Of a stretch of DNA of 64,000 bases, positions 26,498-37,723 are shown in pieces. The position numbers and the translations under genes were made by a program. Positions within the stretch are counted from its first letter, which is position 1, and each line of letters starts with the position of its first letter. The notes below the pieces were generated by a model, which saw only the letters and a list, made by a program, of their open reading frames with translations, did not search any database and was not told the DNA's origin. Origin of the DNA: Vibrio sp. DW001 (GTDB taxonomy: Bacteria; Pseudomonadota; Gammaproteobacteria; Enterobacterales; Vibrionaceae); the NCBI RefSeq assembly GCF_029016285.1, contig NZ_CP091975.1, positions 1,302,001 through 1,366,000 of the forward strand, read 5' to 3'.

Positions 26498-28753
26498 ATG
26501 ACTCTCTATTGCTACTACTGGAATATTATCGTTTTTATCGCGACCACATTAACTTTTCCTTATTGGCCATATCCTTTAGCCATTAAAAGTGTCGTCGCTT
26601 TTCTTATCATCATTATAGTCAGTTACCAGATGCCTGCCTTTGGTTGGGCAAGAGGCTTTTTGTTGGCACTAAGTTTGATTTCCCTTCACAGTCATCTATT
26701 TCAAGTGAAGGTTGAATCTGTATTTCGCTTTGGAAATGATACTACTATAACGGCTCGCGTTGACAGCTTTTTTAAGCAAATAACGAGAGGTAATGAATAC
26801 TTGCTTAGATTAGAGTCAGTTAATGGAGAGAAAATGCCGTATTTTTTCCAACCAAACATCAAGTTAATTGCACCTAAAGAGGTAGAACTCAATCTAGGCG
26901 AACGTTGGGAGCTTGCGGTTGAGGTGAAACCAGTCATTGGTCGGCTTAACGAGGCAGGATTTGACCAAGAGAAATATTATATCAGCCAAGGTTGGCATGC
27001 CAAAGCGAAATTAACTGATATTCGTTCAGCGAAAATAATTGAACAATCCAATTCCTTAAGGCTGAGATTCTACCGAATCGTTATACGTCATATAGAAGCA
27101 CTACCAAATAAAGCAATGTTGTTGGCGTTGAGCTTTGGTGATCGCAATCATATATCCGCAGAACAATGGCAACAGCTTAAGGCAAGCGGTCTGATTCACC
27201 TTGTCGCGATTTCTGGTTTGCATATCGGTATTGCATACTTTATTGGTTGGAGAGCCGGATCTCTGGTGAGGTTGATTTTTCGGCACTGGTACAGCGCTCC
27301 ATTGATCATTGCACTGTTATTTTCCGCCACTTATTCATGGTTGGCAGGATTTAGTATTCCAACAATACGCGCCTTAATAATGTGTTGTATGTTAGGGGCG
27401 TTCTCGTATAGAAGGTTGCACTTCAGTTCTTGGCAGATACTTATTTTTGCTATGGCTGGATTATTGGCGTTTGATCCTTTTTCGGTACTTTCGGTGAGTT
27501 TTGGGCTCACATTTTTCGCTGTCGCTTGCATCTATATCGTAGTAAGCATCAAGTTTTTCTCCCAATCAGGTTGGTTTAGGACGCTGATCTTTATGCCTTT
27601 AGCACTGAGTGCGGTCATGGTACCCGTGACAAGTTACTATTTTGCTGGTTTTAGTTTGTCATCGAGTGTTTATAACTTCTTTTTTGTTCCTTTGTTTAGC
27701 TTCGCTATTGTCCCACTGTTGTTTGTGGCGCTTTTGGCCTCAATTACAATTCCAACGGTCGCGCCATATGTGTGGAAAGTTGTTGATAGATTACTGGACG
27801 TAGTTAACTGGAGTATTCCGTTTGCGATGGACAGTTGGATACATGTTGACCGAATGGCTTTAGCATCATTGACGGCTTTGATGGTTTTTATATGCGTTCG
27901 ACCATTAATGAGAAGAGAGCATCAGATAACGGTCTTCATAACGATTTTCTTTGTTATCCAAAGTATGACGTTTAAGTCAAAAGCGATGTGGGAGGTTTCT
28001 GTTCTCGATGTGGGTCATGGTTTAGCGGTTTTAATAGAAAAAGATAGCCGATATTTTTTGTATGATACGGGTGCTAAGTGGGAGACGGGTAGTATTGCTG
28101 AAATGATTATCGCCCCAGTGTTAAGGCGTCGCGGCGTAACCCGCTTAGATCTGCTGACTATCAGTCATTTTGATTCGGATCATGCTGGTGGACGAGAGTA
28201 TATTGAGCAGCAATTTTCACCTAAGCAGAAGCTAAGTAGCCAACATATCGATGGGTATTTACCTTGTATCGATAAAACAGAGATGGAATGGAATGGATTA
28301 ACGCTATCGGTGGTCTGGCCTCCTAAAATAGTTAAAAGAGCCTATAACCCCCATTCATGCGTGATTAAGGTGACCGATGGGGCATCTAGCGTACTACTCA
28401 CCGGGGACATAGAAGCAGTAGGGGAGTTGCTCTTAGCCCAACAAAAGGAAAGAATACGATCGGATATTTTACTCGTACCTCATCATGGTAGTAAAACCTC
28501 TTCAACCAACTATTTTTTGGATGCGGTTGGAGCAAAAGTTGGATTGGCATCCGTTGCTAAGGGCAATCAATGGGGCCTACCCGACAATAAAGTGGTGAGC
28601 CGATATACAGATCGTGGTGCAATTTGGTTGGATACGGGAGAAAGCGGACAGATATCAATAGTGTTTTCTCATGAAGGCTGGAAAATAATGACTAAACGAA
28701 GTAGACAATCACTGACTTGGTATAGGCAGATACTGCGTAAGGGGGTAGAATAA
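26498..28753 (+). CDS. comEC: ComEC/Rec2-family DNA uptake channel
   Basis: A 751-residue inner membrane protein that takes single-stranded DNA into the cytoplasm during natural transformation. The N-terminal membrane segments precede a periplasmic OB-type domain. The competence domain has LVAISGLHIGIAYFIGW near residue 232. The C-terminal metallo-beta-lactamase-like domain has SHFDSDHAGG and LVPHHGSKTSS. Vibrios take up DNA when grown on chitin, so a working copy is expected. It is followed at 32 bases by msbA in the same direction. Confidence 0.92.
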   Translation: MTLYCYYWNIIVFIATTLTFPYWPYPLAIKSVVAFLIIIIVSYQMPAFGWARGFLLALSLISLHSHLFQVKVESVFRFGNDTTITARVDSFFKQITRGNEYLLRLESVNGEKMPYFFQPNIKLIAPKEVELNLGERWELAVEVKPVIGRLNEAGFDQEKYYISQGWHAKAKLTDIRSAKIIEQSNSLRLRFYRIVIRHIEALPNKAMLLALSFGDRNHISAEQWQQLKASGLIHLVAISGLHIGIAYFIGWRAGSLVRLIFRHWYSAPLIIALLFSATYSWLAGFSIPTIRALIMCCMLGAFSYRRLHFSSWQILIFAMAGLLAFDPFSVLSVSFGLTFFAVACIYIVVSIKFFSQSGWFRTLIFMPLALSAVMVPVTSYYFAGFSLSSSVYNFFFVPLFSFAIVPLLFVALLASITIPTVAPYVWKVVDRLLDVVNWSIPFAMDSWIHVDRMALASLTALMVFICVRPLMRREHQITVFITIFFVIQSMTFKSKAMWEVSVLDVGHGLAVLIEKDSRYFLYDTGAKWETGSIAEMIIAPVLRRRGVTRLDLLTISHFDSDHAGGREYIEQQFSPKQKLSSQHIDGYLPCIDKTEMEWNGLTLSVVWPPKIVKRAYNPHSCVIKVTDGASSVLLTGDIEAVGELLLAQQKERIRSDILLVPHHGSKTSSTNYFLDAVGAKVGLASVAKGNQWGLPDNKVVSRYTDRGAIWLDTGESGQISIVFSHEGWKIMTKRSRQSLTWYRQILRKGVE

Positions 28754-28785
28754 GAGGTTAATTAACTTAAAAATAACGTGTTCCT

Positions 28786-30537
28786 ATGTCTGCTGATACC
28801 CATGATGAGACGACACTACAAACGTTTAAGCGTTTGTGGACGTATATTCGAAATTATAAGTCTGGTCTTATTGTTGCTGTTTTTGCGTTAGCAATAAACG
28901 CCGTTTCTGATACCTATATGATCTCATTGTTGAAGCCTCTTCTTGATGAAGGTTTTGGTGATGCAGAGACCGATTTTCTAAAAGTATTGCCGTTTATTAT
29001 TTTAGGTGTAATGGTTATTCGTGGATCCAGCGGTTTTGTATCTGACTATTGTATGAGCTGGGTCTCAGGCAATGTGGTTATGAATATTCGTCGTAAATTG
29101 TTTAACCATTTCATGCATATGCCCGTTGCGTTTTTTGATCGTGAGTCTACGGGGGCTCTTCTTTCTCGTATTACCTATGACTCTGAACAAGTATCGGCAG
29201 CAACCAGCAAAGCGCTTGTTAGCATTGTCCGTGAAGGTGTCAGTATCATTGGTTTGCTTTTCCTTATGTTTTGGAACAGCTGGCAGCTTTCTATTGTATT
29301 ACTGGTCGTCGCGCCAGTTGTCGCGTTGGCGATAGGTGTGGTATCGAAACGTTTTCGTAAGATATCTAAGAATATGCAGACTGCAATGGGTGTCGTTTCA
29401 ACCTCTTCCGAACAGATGCTTAAAGGGCATAAGGTTGTACTAAGTTATGGCGGACAAGCGATAGAAGAACAGCGCTTTGATAAAGTCAGTAATTCTATGC
29501 GCCAACAAACCATGAAGTTAGTGGCCGCACAAGCTATGGCGAATCCGATAATTCAGCTTATTGCTTCGTTTGCTATTGTGGTCGTACTCTACTTAGCGAG
29601 CATTGATTCTATTCGCAGTGAACTGACACCTGGTACGTTTGGTGTCGTATTTACTGCTATGTTTGGCATGATGAGGCCTCTAAAAGCACTGACTAATGTT
29701 ACGTCACAGTTTCAACGTGGTATGGCGGCATGCCAAACGCTTTTCGCTCTGATGGATCTTGATCCAGAGAAAGATAATGGTACGCATAGTGTTGATCGAG
29801 CGGACGGAGAAATCGCCGTAGAAAACGTAACATTTACCTATCAAAGTAAGGACAAACCTGCTCTAAGTAAGGTTAGTTTTGATATCCCGATTGGAAAGAC
29901 CGTTGCACTTGTTGGGCGTTCAGGTTCAGGTAAAAGCACGATCGCCAACCTGTTTACCCGTTTCTATGATGTGGATAGCGGTTCAATAAAACTCGATGGG
30001 AAAGAGATCCAAGATTATACCTTAGAGAACCTACGTTCTCAGTTTGCTCTCGTGTCTCAAAATGTACACCTGTTCAACGATAGCATCGCGAACAATATTG
30101 CCTACGCAGCAGAATCGGAGTATAGCCGGGAACAGATTGTTAAAGCAGCCAAACTCGCCCATGCTATGGATTTTGTCGATACAATGAAAGACGGTTTAGA
30201 TACAGTGATCGGCGAGAATGGTGCTAGTTTGTCTGGGGGACAGCGACAGAGAATCGCGATTGCAAGGGCGCTTTTACGTGATGCACCGGTGCTGATCTTA
30301 GATGAAGCAACATCGGCTTTGGATACAGAATCTGAAAAAGCCATTCAGGCGGCTTTAGATGAGCTGCAAAAGGATAAAACGGTGTTGGTGATTGCACATA
30401 GATTATCCACCATTGAAGGGGCAGACCAGATTCTTGTCGTTGATGAAGGGGAGATCATAGAGCGTGGGTCACATGCTGAATTAATAGCACGAGATGGTGC
30501 CTATGCACAACTTCATCGTATACAGTTTGGCGAATAG
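28786..30537 (+). CDS. msbA: Lipid A export ABC transporter MsbA
   Basis: A 583-residue half-transporter that flips core-lipid A to the outer leaflet of the inner membrane. The transmembrane domain covers about residues 20-320. The ATPase has Walker [10 protein letters not shown] near residue 378, the signature LSGGQRQR, Walker [13 protein letters not shown], and the switch VIAHRLST. It is within one residue of E. coli MsbA (582). It is followed 5 bases later by lpxK, the conserved lipid A pair. Confidence 0.97.
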   Translation: MSADTHDETTLQTFKRLWTYIRNYKSGLIVAVFALAINAVSDTYMISLLKPLLDEGFGDAETDFLKVLPFIILGVMVIRGSSGFVSDYCMSWVSGNVVMNIRRKLFNHFMHMPVAFFDRESTGALLSRITYDSEQVSAATSKALVSIVREGVSIIGLLFLMFWNSWQLSIVLLVVAPVVALAIGVVSKRFRKISKNMQTAMGVVSTSSEQMLKGHKVVLSYGGQAIEEQRFDKVSNSMRQQTMKLVAAQAMANPIIQLIASFAIVVVLYLASIDSIRSELTPGTFGVVFTAMFGMMRPLKALTNVTSQFQRGMAACQTLFALMDLDPEKDNGTHSVDRADGEIAVENVTFTYQSKDKPALSKVSFDIPIGKTVALVGRSGSGKSTIANLFTRFYDVDSGSIKLDGKEIQDYTLENLRSQFALVSQNVHLFNDSIANNIAYAAESEYSREQIVKAAKLAHAMDFVDTMKDGLDTVIGENGASLSGGQRQRIAIARALLRDAPVLILDEATSALDTESEKAIQAALDELQKDKTVLVIAHRLSTIEGADQILVVDEGEIIERGSHAELIARDGAYAQLHRIQFGE

Positions 30538-30542
30538 CTTCC

Positions 30543-31550
30543 ATGATTGAAAAGATATGGTTTGAGAATCATTTTTTAGGCTTGCTTTTATGGCCCATCC
30601 TATGGCCACTAAGTAAGATCTTTAAATGGGTTGCAAGCTCCCGTAGAGACCGTTTTCTTCAGAATCACGCTCAAAGCTATCGGGCGCCAATACCCGTTGT
30701 AGTGGTTGGCAATATTACGGCTGGTGGTAATGGTAAAACGCCTGTTGTAATCTGGTTGGTAGAAAAACTGCAAGAAATAGGGCTAAAGCCTGCTGTGGTA
30801 TCTCGCGGATATGGAGGCAAAGCCAACCAATATCCACTTATTGTTAATGAGAGTACATCAACCAAAGAGAGTGGTGACGAACCAAAGCTGATATTTAAAC
30901 GCACAGGTGCTCCTGTCGTTGTCGACCCTATACGTTCAAACGCAGTGAAGGCTCTGCTTGATAGCGATGTCGACATCATCATTACCGACGATGGCTTGCA
31001 GCATTACGCATTAGCTCGTGATATTGAATTTGTCGTTATTGATGGGCAGCGTCGTTTTGGCAATGAGTCATTTATACCACTTGGTCCTTTGCGTGAAGGG
31101 CTTGATAGGTTAAATAATGTGGATTTTATAGTGAACAATGGTGGGATAACTCGTGATGATGAAATAGCCATGACGCTTTATCCGGGTTTTGCTAAAAATT
31201 TGGTGACGGGCGAAGAAAAAATGGTGAGCGAGCTAGATAAATTAGTTGCATTTGCCGCTATTGGTAACCCTAATCGTTTTTTCAAAACACTCGATTCGCT
31301 TGGCGCCGACGTTGTAAAAACGCAAGGTTTCACTGACCATCAAGATTTTAAACAGTCTGAGTTGTTTGAACTGCAGCAACTTGGCTTGAATATGATTATG
31401 ACCGAAAAAGACGCAGTTAAGTGTTCTTCGTATGCGAAAGAGAATTGGTGGTACCTACCAGTAACCGCGAGTTTCTCTCAGCAAGAAGAAAAGCAAATAC
31501 TAGACAAAATATTGAATGTTAGGAATGAGTATGGATCACCGTCTGCTTGA
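30543..31550 (+). CDS. lpxK: Tetraacyldisaccharide 4'-kinase LpxK
   Basis: LpxK phosphorylates the 4' position of the tetraacyldisaccharide to make lipid IVA. The 335-residue protein has an N-terminal membrane-associated helix and the P-loop [14 protein letters not shown] near residues 56-69. Other family motifs are [15 protein letters not shown], and [12 protein letters not shown] with the catalytic D-D-G-L-Q-H. Its end overlaps the start of the following small gene. Confidence 0.97.
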   Translation: MIEKIWFENHFLGLLLWPILWPLSKIFKWVASSRRDRFLQNHAQSYRAPIPVVVVGNITAGGNGKTPVVIWLVEKLQEIGLKPAVVSRGYGGKANQYPLIVNESTSTKESGDEPKLIFKRTGAPVVVDPIRSNAVKALLDSDVDIIITDDGLQHYALARDIEFVVIDGQRRFGNESFIPLGPLREGLDRLNNVDFIVNNGGITRDDEIAMTLYPGFAKNLVTGEEKMVSELDKLVAFAAIGNPNRFFKTLDSLGADVVKTQGFTDHQDFKQSELFELQQLGLNMIMTEKDAVKCSSYAKENWWYLPVTASFSQQEEKQILDKILNVRNEYGSPSA

Positions 31551-31710
31551 GATTGTTGCTTGCCCAGTGTGCAAAGGTAAGCTTTTTTATGATGCTGAAA
31601 ATCAAGAATTAATTTGTAAGTTTGATCGTCTGGCCTATCCAATAAAAGAAGGTATTCCAGTTTTATTGGAACCAGAAGCGCGCACAATGGAAGTAGAAGA
31701 GGGTAGATAA
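31531..31710 (+). CDS. ycaR: Trm112-like small protein (UPF0434, YcaR)
   Basis: A 59-residue protein with a rubredoxin-like start: [18 protein letters not shown]. It ends [19 protein letters not shown], the UPF0434 signature. The preferred ATG at 31531 has AGGA six bases before it and lies inside the end of lpxK. Upstream in-frame ATGs exist at 31516 and 31525. The lpxK-ycaR-kdsB order is conserved in gammaproteobacteria. Function is not firmly known. Confidence 0.9.
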   Translation: MDHRLLEIVACPVCKGKLFYDAENQELICKFDRLAYPIKEGIPVLLEPEARTMEVEEGR

Positions 31711-32465
31711 TGTCATTTACTGTTGTCATTCCGGCTCGGTATCAATCAAGTCGTTTACCCGGTAAACCGCTCGCCGATATTGGTGGCAAACCGATGATCC
31801 AGTGGGTCTATGAACAGTCATTAAAATCTGGAGCAGAACAGGTTATTATTGCTACGGATGATGAACGTGTCGAGTCTATAGCGAGAGAGTTTGGTGCTCA
31901 AGTTTGCATGACCTCCCCTAATCATGAATCGGGTACAGAGCGTCTAGCAGAAGTTGTCGATAAAATGGGTATAGATAAACATCAAATTATCGTTAATGTT
32001 CAAGGTGATGAACCACTGATTCCACCAAGTATTATTAGACAAGTTGCAGAAAACCTCGCCAAAAATAGTGTTGCTCCTATGGCAACGTTAGCGGTCGAAG
32101 TTGCTGACGAAGATGAGGTATTTAATCCAAATGCAGTAAAAGTAGTAAGAGACGAGAAGGGATTTGCGCTCTATTTTAGCCGAGCGTCCATTCCTTGGGA
32201 TAGGGATAATTTTGCTAAAGATCCTAAAGATATCAAACAGTCATTACTGAGACATATTGGCATCTATGCATACCGAGCTGGGTTTATTGATACTTATATA
32301 AACTGGCAGCCTAGTGTGCTAGAAAAAATTGAAAGTTTAGAGCAGCTTCGAGTACTTTGGTACGGTGAAAAAATTCACGTAGATGTGGCAATCGAGTCTC
32401 CACCGGCTGGTGTGGATACACCAGAAGATTTACAAAAGGTGCGGGATATCGTTGCTAAGATTTAG
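31710..32465 (+). CDS. kdsB: CMP-KDO synthetase (3-deoxy-manno-octulosonate cytidylyltransferase)
   Basis: KdsB activates Kdo with CTP for lipopolysaccharide inner core synthesis. The 251-residue protein begins with the nucleotide-binding motif [17 protein letters not shown]. It also contains [24 protein letters not shown] and the C-terminal [16 protein letters not shown]. The start overlaps the last base of the preceding stop codon (TAATG). It closes a lipid A/LPS operon. Confidence 0.97.
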   Translation: MSFTVVIPARYQSSRLPGKPLADIGGKPMIQWVYEQSLKSGAEQVIIATDDERVESIAREFGAQVCMTSPNHESGTERLAEVVDKMGIDKHQIIVNVQGDEPLIPPSIIRQVAENLAKNSVAPMATLAVEVADEDEVFNPNAVKVVRDEKGFALYFSRASIPWDRDNFAKDPKDIKQSLLRHIGIYAYRAGFIDTYINWQPSVLEKIESLEQLRVLWYGEKIHVDVAIESPPAGVDTPEDLQKVRDIVAKI

Positions 32466-32525
32466 TTATTAACGCCCGATAGTTTTAGATAAGGCCATCG
32501 GGTATTAATATATTAGTTTACCCTA

Positions 32526-34040
32526 TTAAGACTCAGCCTTGTTCGGGCACGCACTAATTATGTTTCTACGGCCAGTCTCGGTTAACTCTTCTAGCACAAT
32601 ATCAAACCCCCATAATCGATACATATGTTTCAATACTTCATCGTGTCCATCGGCTAGAGGGACTCTATCATGAGGGATGTATTGGAGCGTCATCGAGCGA
32701 TCGCCTCTTACGTCCACATTCCATACCTGAATGTTGGGTTCTATATTGCTTAAATTATATTGTGCCGCTAATTTTTCTCTTATTTTTCTATAACCGGGAT
32801 CATCATGAATATGGCTGACCTCTATGAAATTTTGTCTGTCATCGTCCAAAACAGAAAACAGTTTGAAATCTCTAATCATTTTTGGAGAAAGATATTGGCT
32901 GATAAAACTCTCGTCTTTAAAGTTGTGCATTGCAAAGTGTAACGAATCTAACCAATTGGAACCGGCCAGATCAGGGAACCACTCTTTGTCTTCATCGGTA
33001 GGGGATTCGCAGATGCGTCGGATATCTTGAAACATCGCAAAACCAAGCGCGTATGGGTTTATTCCGCTGTAATACGGACTGTTGTAAGGGGGTTGTGCAA
33101 TGACGTTGGTGTGGCTGTGAAGGAACTCAAGAATAAATTTGTCAGAGACAAGGCCTTCATCGTAAAGGTGATTCAAAATCGTATAATGCCAGAAAGTTGC
33201 CCAACCCTCGTTCATGACTTGGGTCTGCTTTTGTGGATAAAAATATTGGCTTACTTTTCTTACTATACGAACGACCTCTCGTTGCCACGATTCCAACAGA
33301 GGTGCGTTTTTTTCGATGAAATAGAGTAAATTTTCTTGAGGTTCAGAAGGGAAACGACGCTTCTCTTCTTCTGATATATCTTTGGATTTTGGAACAGTAC
33401 GCCAAAGGTCATTCACTTGAGATTGCAAGTAAGCCTCGCGTTCTTCTTGGCGAATAGTTTCCTCTGCAATAGATATTTTCTCAGGGCGTTTGTATCGATC
33501 TACACCAAAATTCATCAGTGCATGACAAGAATCAAGCGTTTTCTCTACCTCATCAACACCGTGTTTTTCTTCACATTCGGTTATATAGTTTCTGGCGAAC
33601 AATAGATAATCAATAATGGAACTGGCGTCTGTCCATGTTTGAAATAGGTAATTGCCTTTAAAAAAAGAGTTATGTCCGTAGCAGGCATGTGCCATGACGA
33701 GTGCTTGCATGGTGACGCTGTTTTCTTCCATCAGGTAGGCGATACAAGGGTCAGAGTTAATGACTATCTCATAGGCCAAACCCATCTGACCATGTTTGTA
33801 ATTTTGTTCTGTTTGGATGAACTTTTTACCAAATGACCAGTGGTGGTAATTTATCGGCATACCAATACTTGAATAAGCATCCATCATCTGTTCAGAAGTA
33901 ATCACTTCAATTTGGTTTGGGTAAGTATCTAAACGGTAGTGCTCGGCGACTCGTTTTATCTCTTGGTGATACACCTCAAGCATATCGAATGTCCAATCTG
34001 GCCCGTCTGGTAACATTTTGCCGCTGTTCTTTTTTGTCAT
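32526..34040 (-). CDS. SpoVR family protein (YcgB-like)
   Basis: A 504-residue member of the SpoVR/YcgB family, begun by WTFDMLEVYHQEIKRVAEHY. It carries conserved histidine-rich segments: VMAHACYGHNSFFKGNYLF, NEGWATFWHYTI and NPYALGFAMFQDI. The histidines and glutamates suggest a metal site. In enterobacteria the equivalent gene belongs with yeaG and yeaH in a general stress and stationary phase group. It lies 11 bases after yeaH on the same strand. Biochemical role not established. Confidence 0.93.
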   Translation of the reverse strand: MTKKNSGKMLPDGPDWTFDMLEVYHQEIKRVAEHYRLDTYPNQIEVITSEQMMDAYSSIGMPINYHHWSFGKKFIQTEQNYKHGQMGLAYEIVINSDPCIAYLMEENSVTMQALVMAHACYGHNSFFKGNYLFQTWTDASSIIDYLLFARNYITECEEKHGVDEVEKTLDSCHALMNFGVDRYKRPEKISIAEETIRQEEREAYLQSQVNDLWRTVPKSKDISEEEKRRFPSEPQENLLYFIEKNAPLLESWQREVVRIVRKVSQYFYPQKQTQVMNEGWATFWHYTILNHLYDEGLVSDKFILEFLHSHTNVIAQPPYNSPYYSGINPYALGFAMFQDIRRICESPTDEDKEWFPDLAGSNWLDSLHFAMHNFKDESFISQYLSPKMIRDFKLFSVLDDDRQNFIEVSHIHDDPGYRKIREKLAAQYNLSNIEPNIQVWNVDVRGDRSMTLQYIPHDRVPLADGHDEVLKHMYRLWGFDIVLEELTETGRRNIISACPNKAES

Positions 34041-34051
34041 TGCAATACTCC

Positions 34052-35323
34052 CTAAGCTGTTTCCTTTTTAAACAGCTCCCTAAATACAGGGAAGATATCT
34101 TCCACAGAGCGAATGTTTTTCATCGCGAAGTTGTTTGATGTTTCTTTAATCTTCTCATATTCATGCCACAGAGTTTGGTGGCTCCTTTTGGTAATTTCAA
34201 TGTACGAAAAGTATTGGCAGGTAGGAAGTAAACTATCTCGTAATAGCTCCTTACACTTTGGAGAATCGTCCGCCCAGTTGTCTCCGTCAGACGCTTGTGC
34301 GGCATAGATATTCCATTCTCCTTGTGGATATCGTTCTTTAATAATCTTGTCCATTAACTTTAGAGCACTGGACACGATAGTGCCCCCAGTCTCTTGCGAA
34401 TAGAAGAATTCGTGTTCATCCACCTCTTTTGCTTGGGTATGATGTCGAATGAATATCACCTCTACGTTTTCATAGGTTCGAGTTAAGAACATATACAACA
34501 AAACATAAAAGCGCTTGGCAATATCTTTTGTCGCCTGATCCATTGAACCAGAAACATCCATTATACAGAACATGACGGCTTGGCTAGATGGGACCGGTCG
34601 TCTGTCGAAATTTTTGAATCGTAGGTCAAAACTATCAATAAATGGGACACTTGAAATACGTCGCCTAAGCTCTGCTATTTCTGCTTCGATTCGTGACTCT
34701 TCGAGTGGTTGTGCGGGCTCTTGTTTTCCAATTCGGTCTAACTCAAGCTCTAGTTCTTTGAGCAGACGTCGCTTGCCCGCTGTCATGGCCGTTCTACGCG
34801 CAAGAGATTGTTGTAAAGAACGGACAATAGCAATATTGGAAGGAACCCCAGAGGTTTTGTATCCCGCGCGGGAGGTTTTCCATTCAATGATTTTATTTAT
34901 CTGATTTTTTTCTAGATTAGGGAGTGCTAAGTCTTCAAACAATAAATCCAGATATTCATCTTTAGATATCTGGAAAACGAATTCGTCTTCCCCCTCTCCA
35001 TCGGGACTGGCATTACCTTCTCCAGAACCACCGCCGGAACTGCCGCCTTTTGGCCGCTCCATTTTGTCACCCTTGACGAACTGATCGTTTCCCGGATGAA
35101 TACGTTCTCGTCTGCCGCCTTGTCCCTGATGAAAGGTCGGCTCTTTAATATCTTTATGAGGGATAGCAATATCCTCTCCACTTTCAATATCTGTAATGGA
35201 GCGACGATTGACCGCATCGGCTATTGACTCTTTGATCCGCTCCTTATAACGACGCAAGAATCGTTGCCGATTGACAGTGCTTTTGTTTTTACCGTTGAGC
35301 CTTCTATCGATAAACTGCCCCAT
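34052..35323 (-). CDS. YeaH/YhbH family protein (DUF444, VWA-like)
   Basis: A 423-residue protein with the DUF444 pattern. The N-terminal [20 protein letters not shown] precedes an arginine-rich region. A glycine/serine linker near residues 95-110 ([11 protein letters not shown]) follows. The C-terminal von Willebrand-like part has the metal-site motif [11 protein letters not shown]. It is the usual partner of the PrkA kinase and SpoVR. A signalling or protein-complex role is inferred. Confidence 0.93.
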   Translation of the reverse strand: MGQFIDRRLNGKNKSTVNRQRFLRRYKERIKESIADAVNRRSITDIESGEDIAIPHKDIKEPTFHQGQGGRRERIHPGNDQFVKGDKMERPKGGSSGGGSGEGNASPDGEGEDEFVFQISKDEYLDLLFEDLALPNLEKNQINKIIEWKTSRAGYKTSGVPSNIAIVRSLQQSLARRTAMTAGKRRLLKELELELDRIGKQEPAQPLEESRIEAEIAELRRRISSVPFIDSFDLRFKNFDRRPVPSSQAVMFCIMDVSGSMDQATKDIAKRFYVLLYMFLTRTYENVEVIFIRHHTQAKEVDEHEFFYSQETGGTIVSSALKLMDKIIKERYPQGEWNIYAAQASDGDNWADDSPKCKELLRDSLLPTCQYFSYIEITKRSHQTLWHEYEKIKETSNNFAMKNIRSVEDIFPVFRELFKKETA

Positions 35324-35467
35324 GAGTTACTCCTTGTAAACGCCATAGCGTAAGTATTCGCTCATCAATGAATGTATATAATGTGACGCGAATACTTCTT
35401 TCACTTGAAATAAATGCACTCGAGCGATGTTCAATCTACACATAGGCATTGGTTAAGGTTTACGTAC

Positions 35468-37402
35468 TTAAGAGGATTTACGAACGCGTAAATACCACTC
35501 AGACAGCAATCTAACTTGTTTCTTGGTGTAGCCTTTCTCCATCATTCGAGCGACGAAATCGTCATGTTTTTTCTGGTCATCTGTCGATGTTTTGGCATTA
35601 AACGAGATAACGGGCAGTAGTTCTTCTGTATTAGAGAACATTTTCTTTTCTATTACAGTGCGAAGTTTTTCGTAACTGGTCCAAACTGGATTAGATCCTT
35701 TATTACTGGCGCGTGCGCGCAATACGAAATTTACTATTTCATTACGGAAATCTTTCGGGTTGCTTATTCCTGCAGGCTTTTCAATTTTCTCTAGTTCACT
35801 GTTAAGCGCTGATCTGTCAAATAGTTGTCCAGTTTCCGGGTCACGATACTCCTGATCCTGTATCCAAAAATCTGCATAAGTGACGTAGCGGTCAAAAATA
35901 TTCTGCCCATACTCTGAATAGGACTCTAAATAAGCGGTCTGTATCTCTTTTCCGATGAACTCAATATATTTTGGTACCAAATACCCTTTTAAGAACTCTG
36001 TGTACTTTTCTGCTAATTCCGCTGGGAATTGTTCGCGTTCAACTTGTTGTTCTATGACGTAAAAGAGGTGTACAGGATTGGCTGCGACTTCTGTTTGGTC
36101 AAAATTAAACACCCGAGATAGGATCTTAAATGCAAAGCGAGTCGATAAACCTGACATACCTTCATCGACACCGGCAAAGTCTCTATACTCCTGATAACTT
36201 TTTGCTTTTGGATCGGTATCCTTGAGCGTTTCTCCATCGTAAACTCGCATTTTAGAGAACAGAGATGAGTTTTCTGGATCTTTAACTCGAGAGAGGATAC
36301 TGAATTGCGCCAGCATTTCTAAGGTACTTGGTGAACACGGTGCTTTGTAAAGTTCACTGTGTTCTAACAGTTTTTTATAGATTTTAATCTCTTCAGAAAC
36401 TCTTAAGCAATAAGGTACTTTGACAATATAAACGCGATCTAGGAACGCCTCATTATTCTTATTGTTTCTAAAGGTTTGCCATTCAGATTCGTTGGAGTGG
36501 GCGAGTATCATGCCATCGAAAGGTAGTGCTGAAAGCCCCTCGGTACCATTGTAGTTTCCTTCTTGTGTTGCAGTTAGTAGTGGGTGCAATACCTTGATTG
36601 GTGCTTTGAACATCTCCACAAACTCCATTAAGCCTTGGTTGGCTTTACAAAGTGCACCTGAATAACTGTACGCATCTGGGTCATCTTGTGAATAGTGCTC
36701 CAACTGTCGGATATCGACTTTACCAACCAGCGATGAGATATCTTGGTTGTTTTCATCACCCGGCTCAGTTTTCGCCACACCCACTTGGTCCAAAATAGAA
36801 GGACGCAATTTAATTACGGTAAACTTACTGATGTCTCCACCAAATTCGTGCAGTCTTTTCGCTGCCCATGGTGACATGATTGATCGTAGGTATCGTTTTT
36901 CAATACCATAGTCTTTCTTTAGTAAGGCGGCATCTTCTTCAGCATTAAATAAACAGAAAGGATGGTCGTTAACCGGGCTACGTACTCCGTTTGCGGCAAG
37001 TATATAAATTGGGCACTGTTCCATTAGCGCTTTGAGTTTTTCAGCCAATGAGGATTTACCCCCCCCAACGGGTCCCAATAGATATAGAATCTGTTTTCGT
37101 TCTTCCAACCCCTGAGCGGAATGCTTTAAGTAAGAAACGATTTGCTCAATCGCGTCTTCCATACCGTAGAAGTCCTCAAAGGTTTTGTATCGAGAAATGA
37201 CTCGGTTAGAGAAAATGCGGCTCAATCGTGGATCGTGAGCGGTATCAATAACTTCTGGTTCGCCTATCGCAAGTAAAAGGCGTTCAGCTGCATTCGCGTA
37301 AGCACTTTTATCTTTTTGACAAAGTGATAAAAAATCTTGTAATGAAAGCTTCTCATCCTTGGCCGCTTCATAACGCGCCTGATAATGGTCAAAAATACTC
37401 AT
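35468..37402 (-). CDS. PrkA family serine protein kinase (YeaG-like)
   Basis: A 644-residue protein, the same length as E. coli YeaG. The AAA-like N-terminal part has the P-loop LLGPVGGGKSSLAEKL near residues 107-122. The C-terminal PrkA domain follows. YeaG-type kinases respond to nutrient and nitrogen stress. It heads the prkA-yeaH-spoVR set, with a 144-base gap before yeaH that may hold a second promoter. The upstream intergenic region has no obvious operator. Confidence 0.93.
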   Translation of the reverse strand: MSIFDHYQARYEAAKDEKLSLQDFLSLCQKDKSAYANAAERLLLAIGEPEVIDTAHDPRLSRIFSNRVISRYKTFEDFYGMEDAIEQIVSYLKHSAQGLEERKQILYLLGPVGGGKSSLAEKLKALMEQCPIYILAANGVRSPVNDHPFCLFNAEEDAALLKKDYGIEKRYLRSIMSPWAAKRLHEFGGDISKFTVIKLRPSILDQVGVAKTEPGDENNQDISSLVGKVDIRQLEHYSQDDPDAYSYSGALCKANQGLMEFVEMFKAPIKVLHPLLTATQEGNYNGTEGLSALPFDGMILAHSNESEWQTFRNNKNNEAFLDRVYIVKVPYCLRVSEEIKIYKKLLEHSELYKAPCSPSTLEMLAQFSILSRVKDPENSSLFSKMRVYDGETLKDTDPKAKSYQEYRDFAGVDEGMSGLSTRFAFKILSRVFNFDQTEVAANPVHLFYVIEQQVEREQFPAELAEKYTEFLKGYLVPKYIEFIGKEIQTAYLESYSEYGQNIFDRYVTYADFWIQDQEYRDPETGQLFDRSALNSELEKIEKPAGISNPKDFRNEIVNFVLRARASNKGSNPVWTSYEKLRTVIEKKMFSNTEELLPVISFNAKTSTDDQKKHDDFVARMMEKGYTKKQVRLLSEWYLRVRKSS

Positions 37403-37723
37403 GCTTTACCCCTCCAAAACCGTCAAACAGACAACAGCAAAATAGTAATCCTTCATTAACTAAGACTAGACGTTGTTTTGAGATAATGTTTAACAATTAT
37501 GTATTTATTTATACTTTTTTCGAATAATGGTGTTGATTGATAGCCCCAAAATGTGGGTTATATGAGTCACATTTTAGATGCCTATTTCTAATAGAAAATA
37601 TGTAAAATTTCTGGTCAGTAGCACTGGTAGTAGTTATGATTTGCAAGCTTGTCGTTGAAAGAAGTTATTCGGTTATAAACAAGCGTTTAAATGCTAGATT
37701 GATTCTAATGAGAAGGTTGAGCC
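37403..37723. other. Intergenic region between prkA and the MipA gene
   Basis: A gap of about 320 bases between divergent genes, AT-rich, with no supported gene. It should hold the promoters of prkA (minus) and of the MipA gene (plus). Confidence 0.4.
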
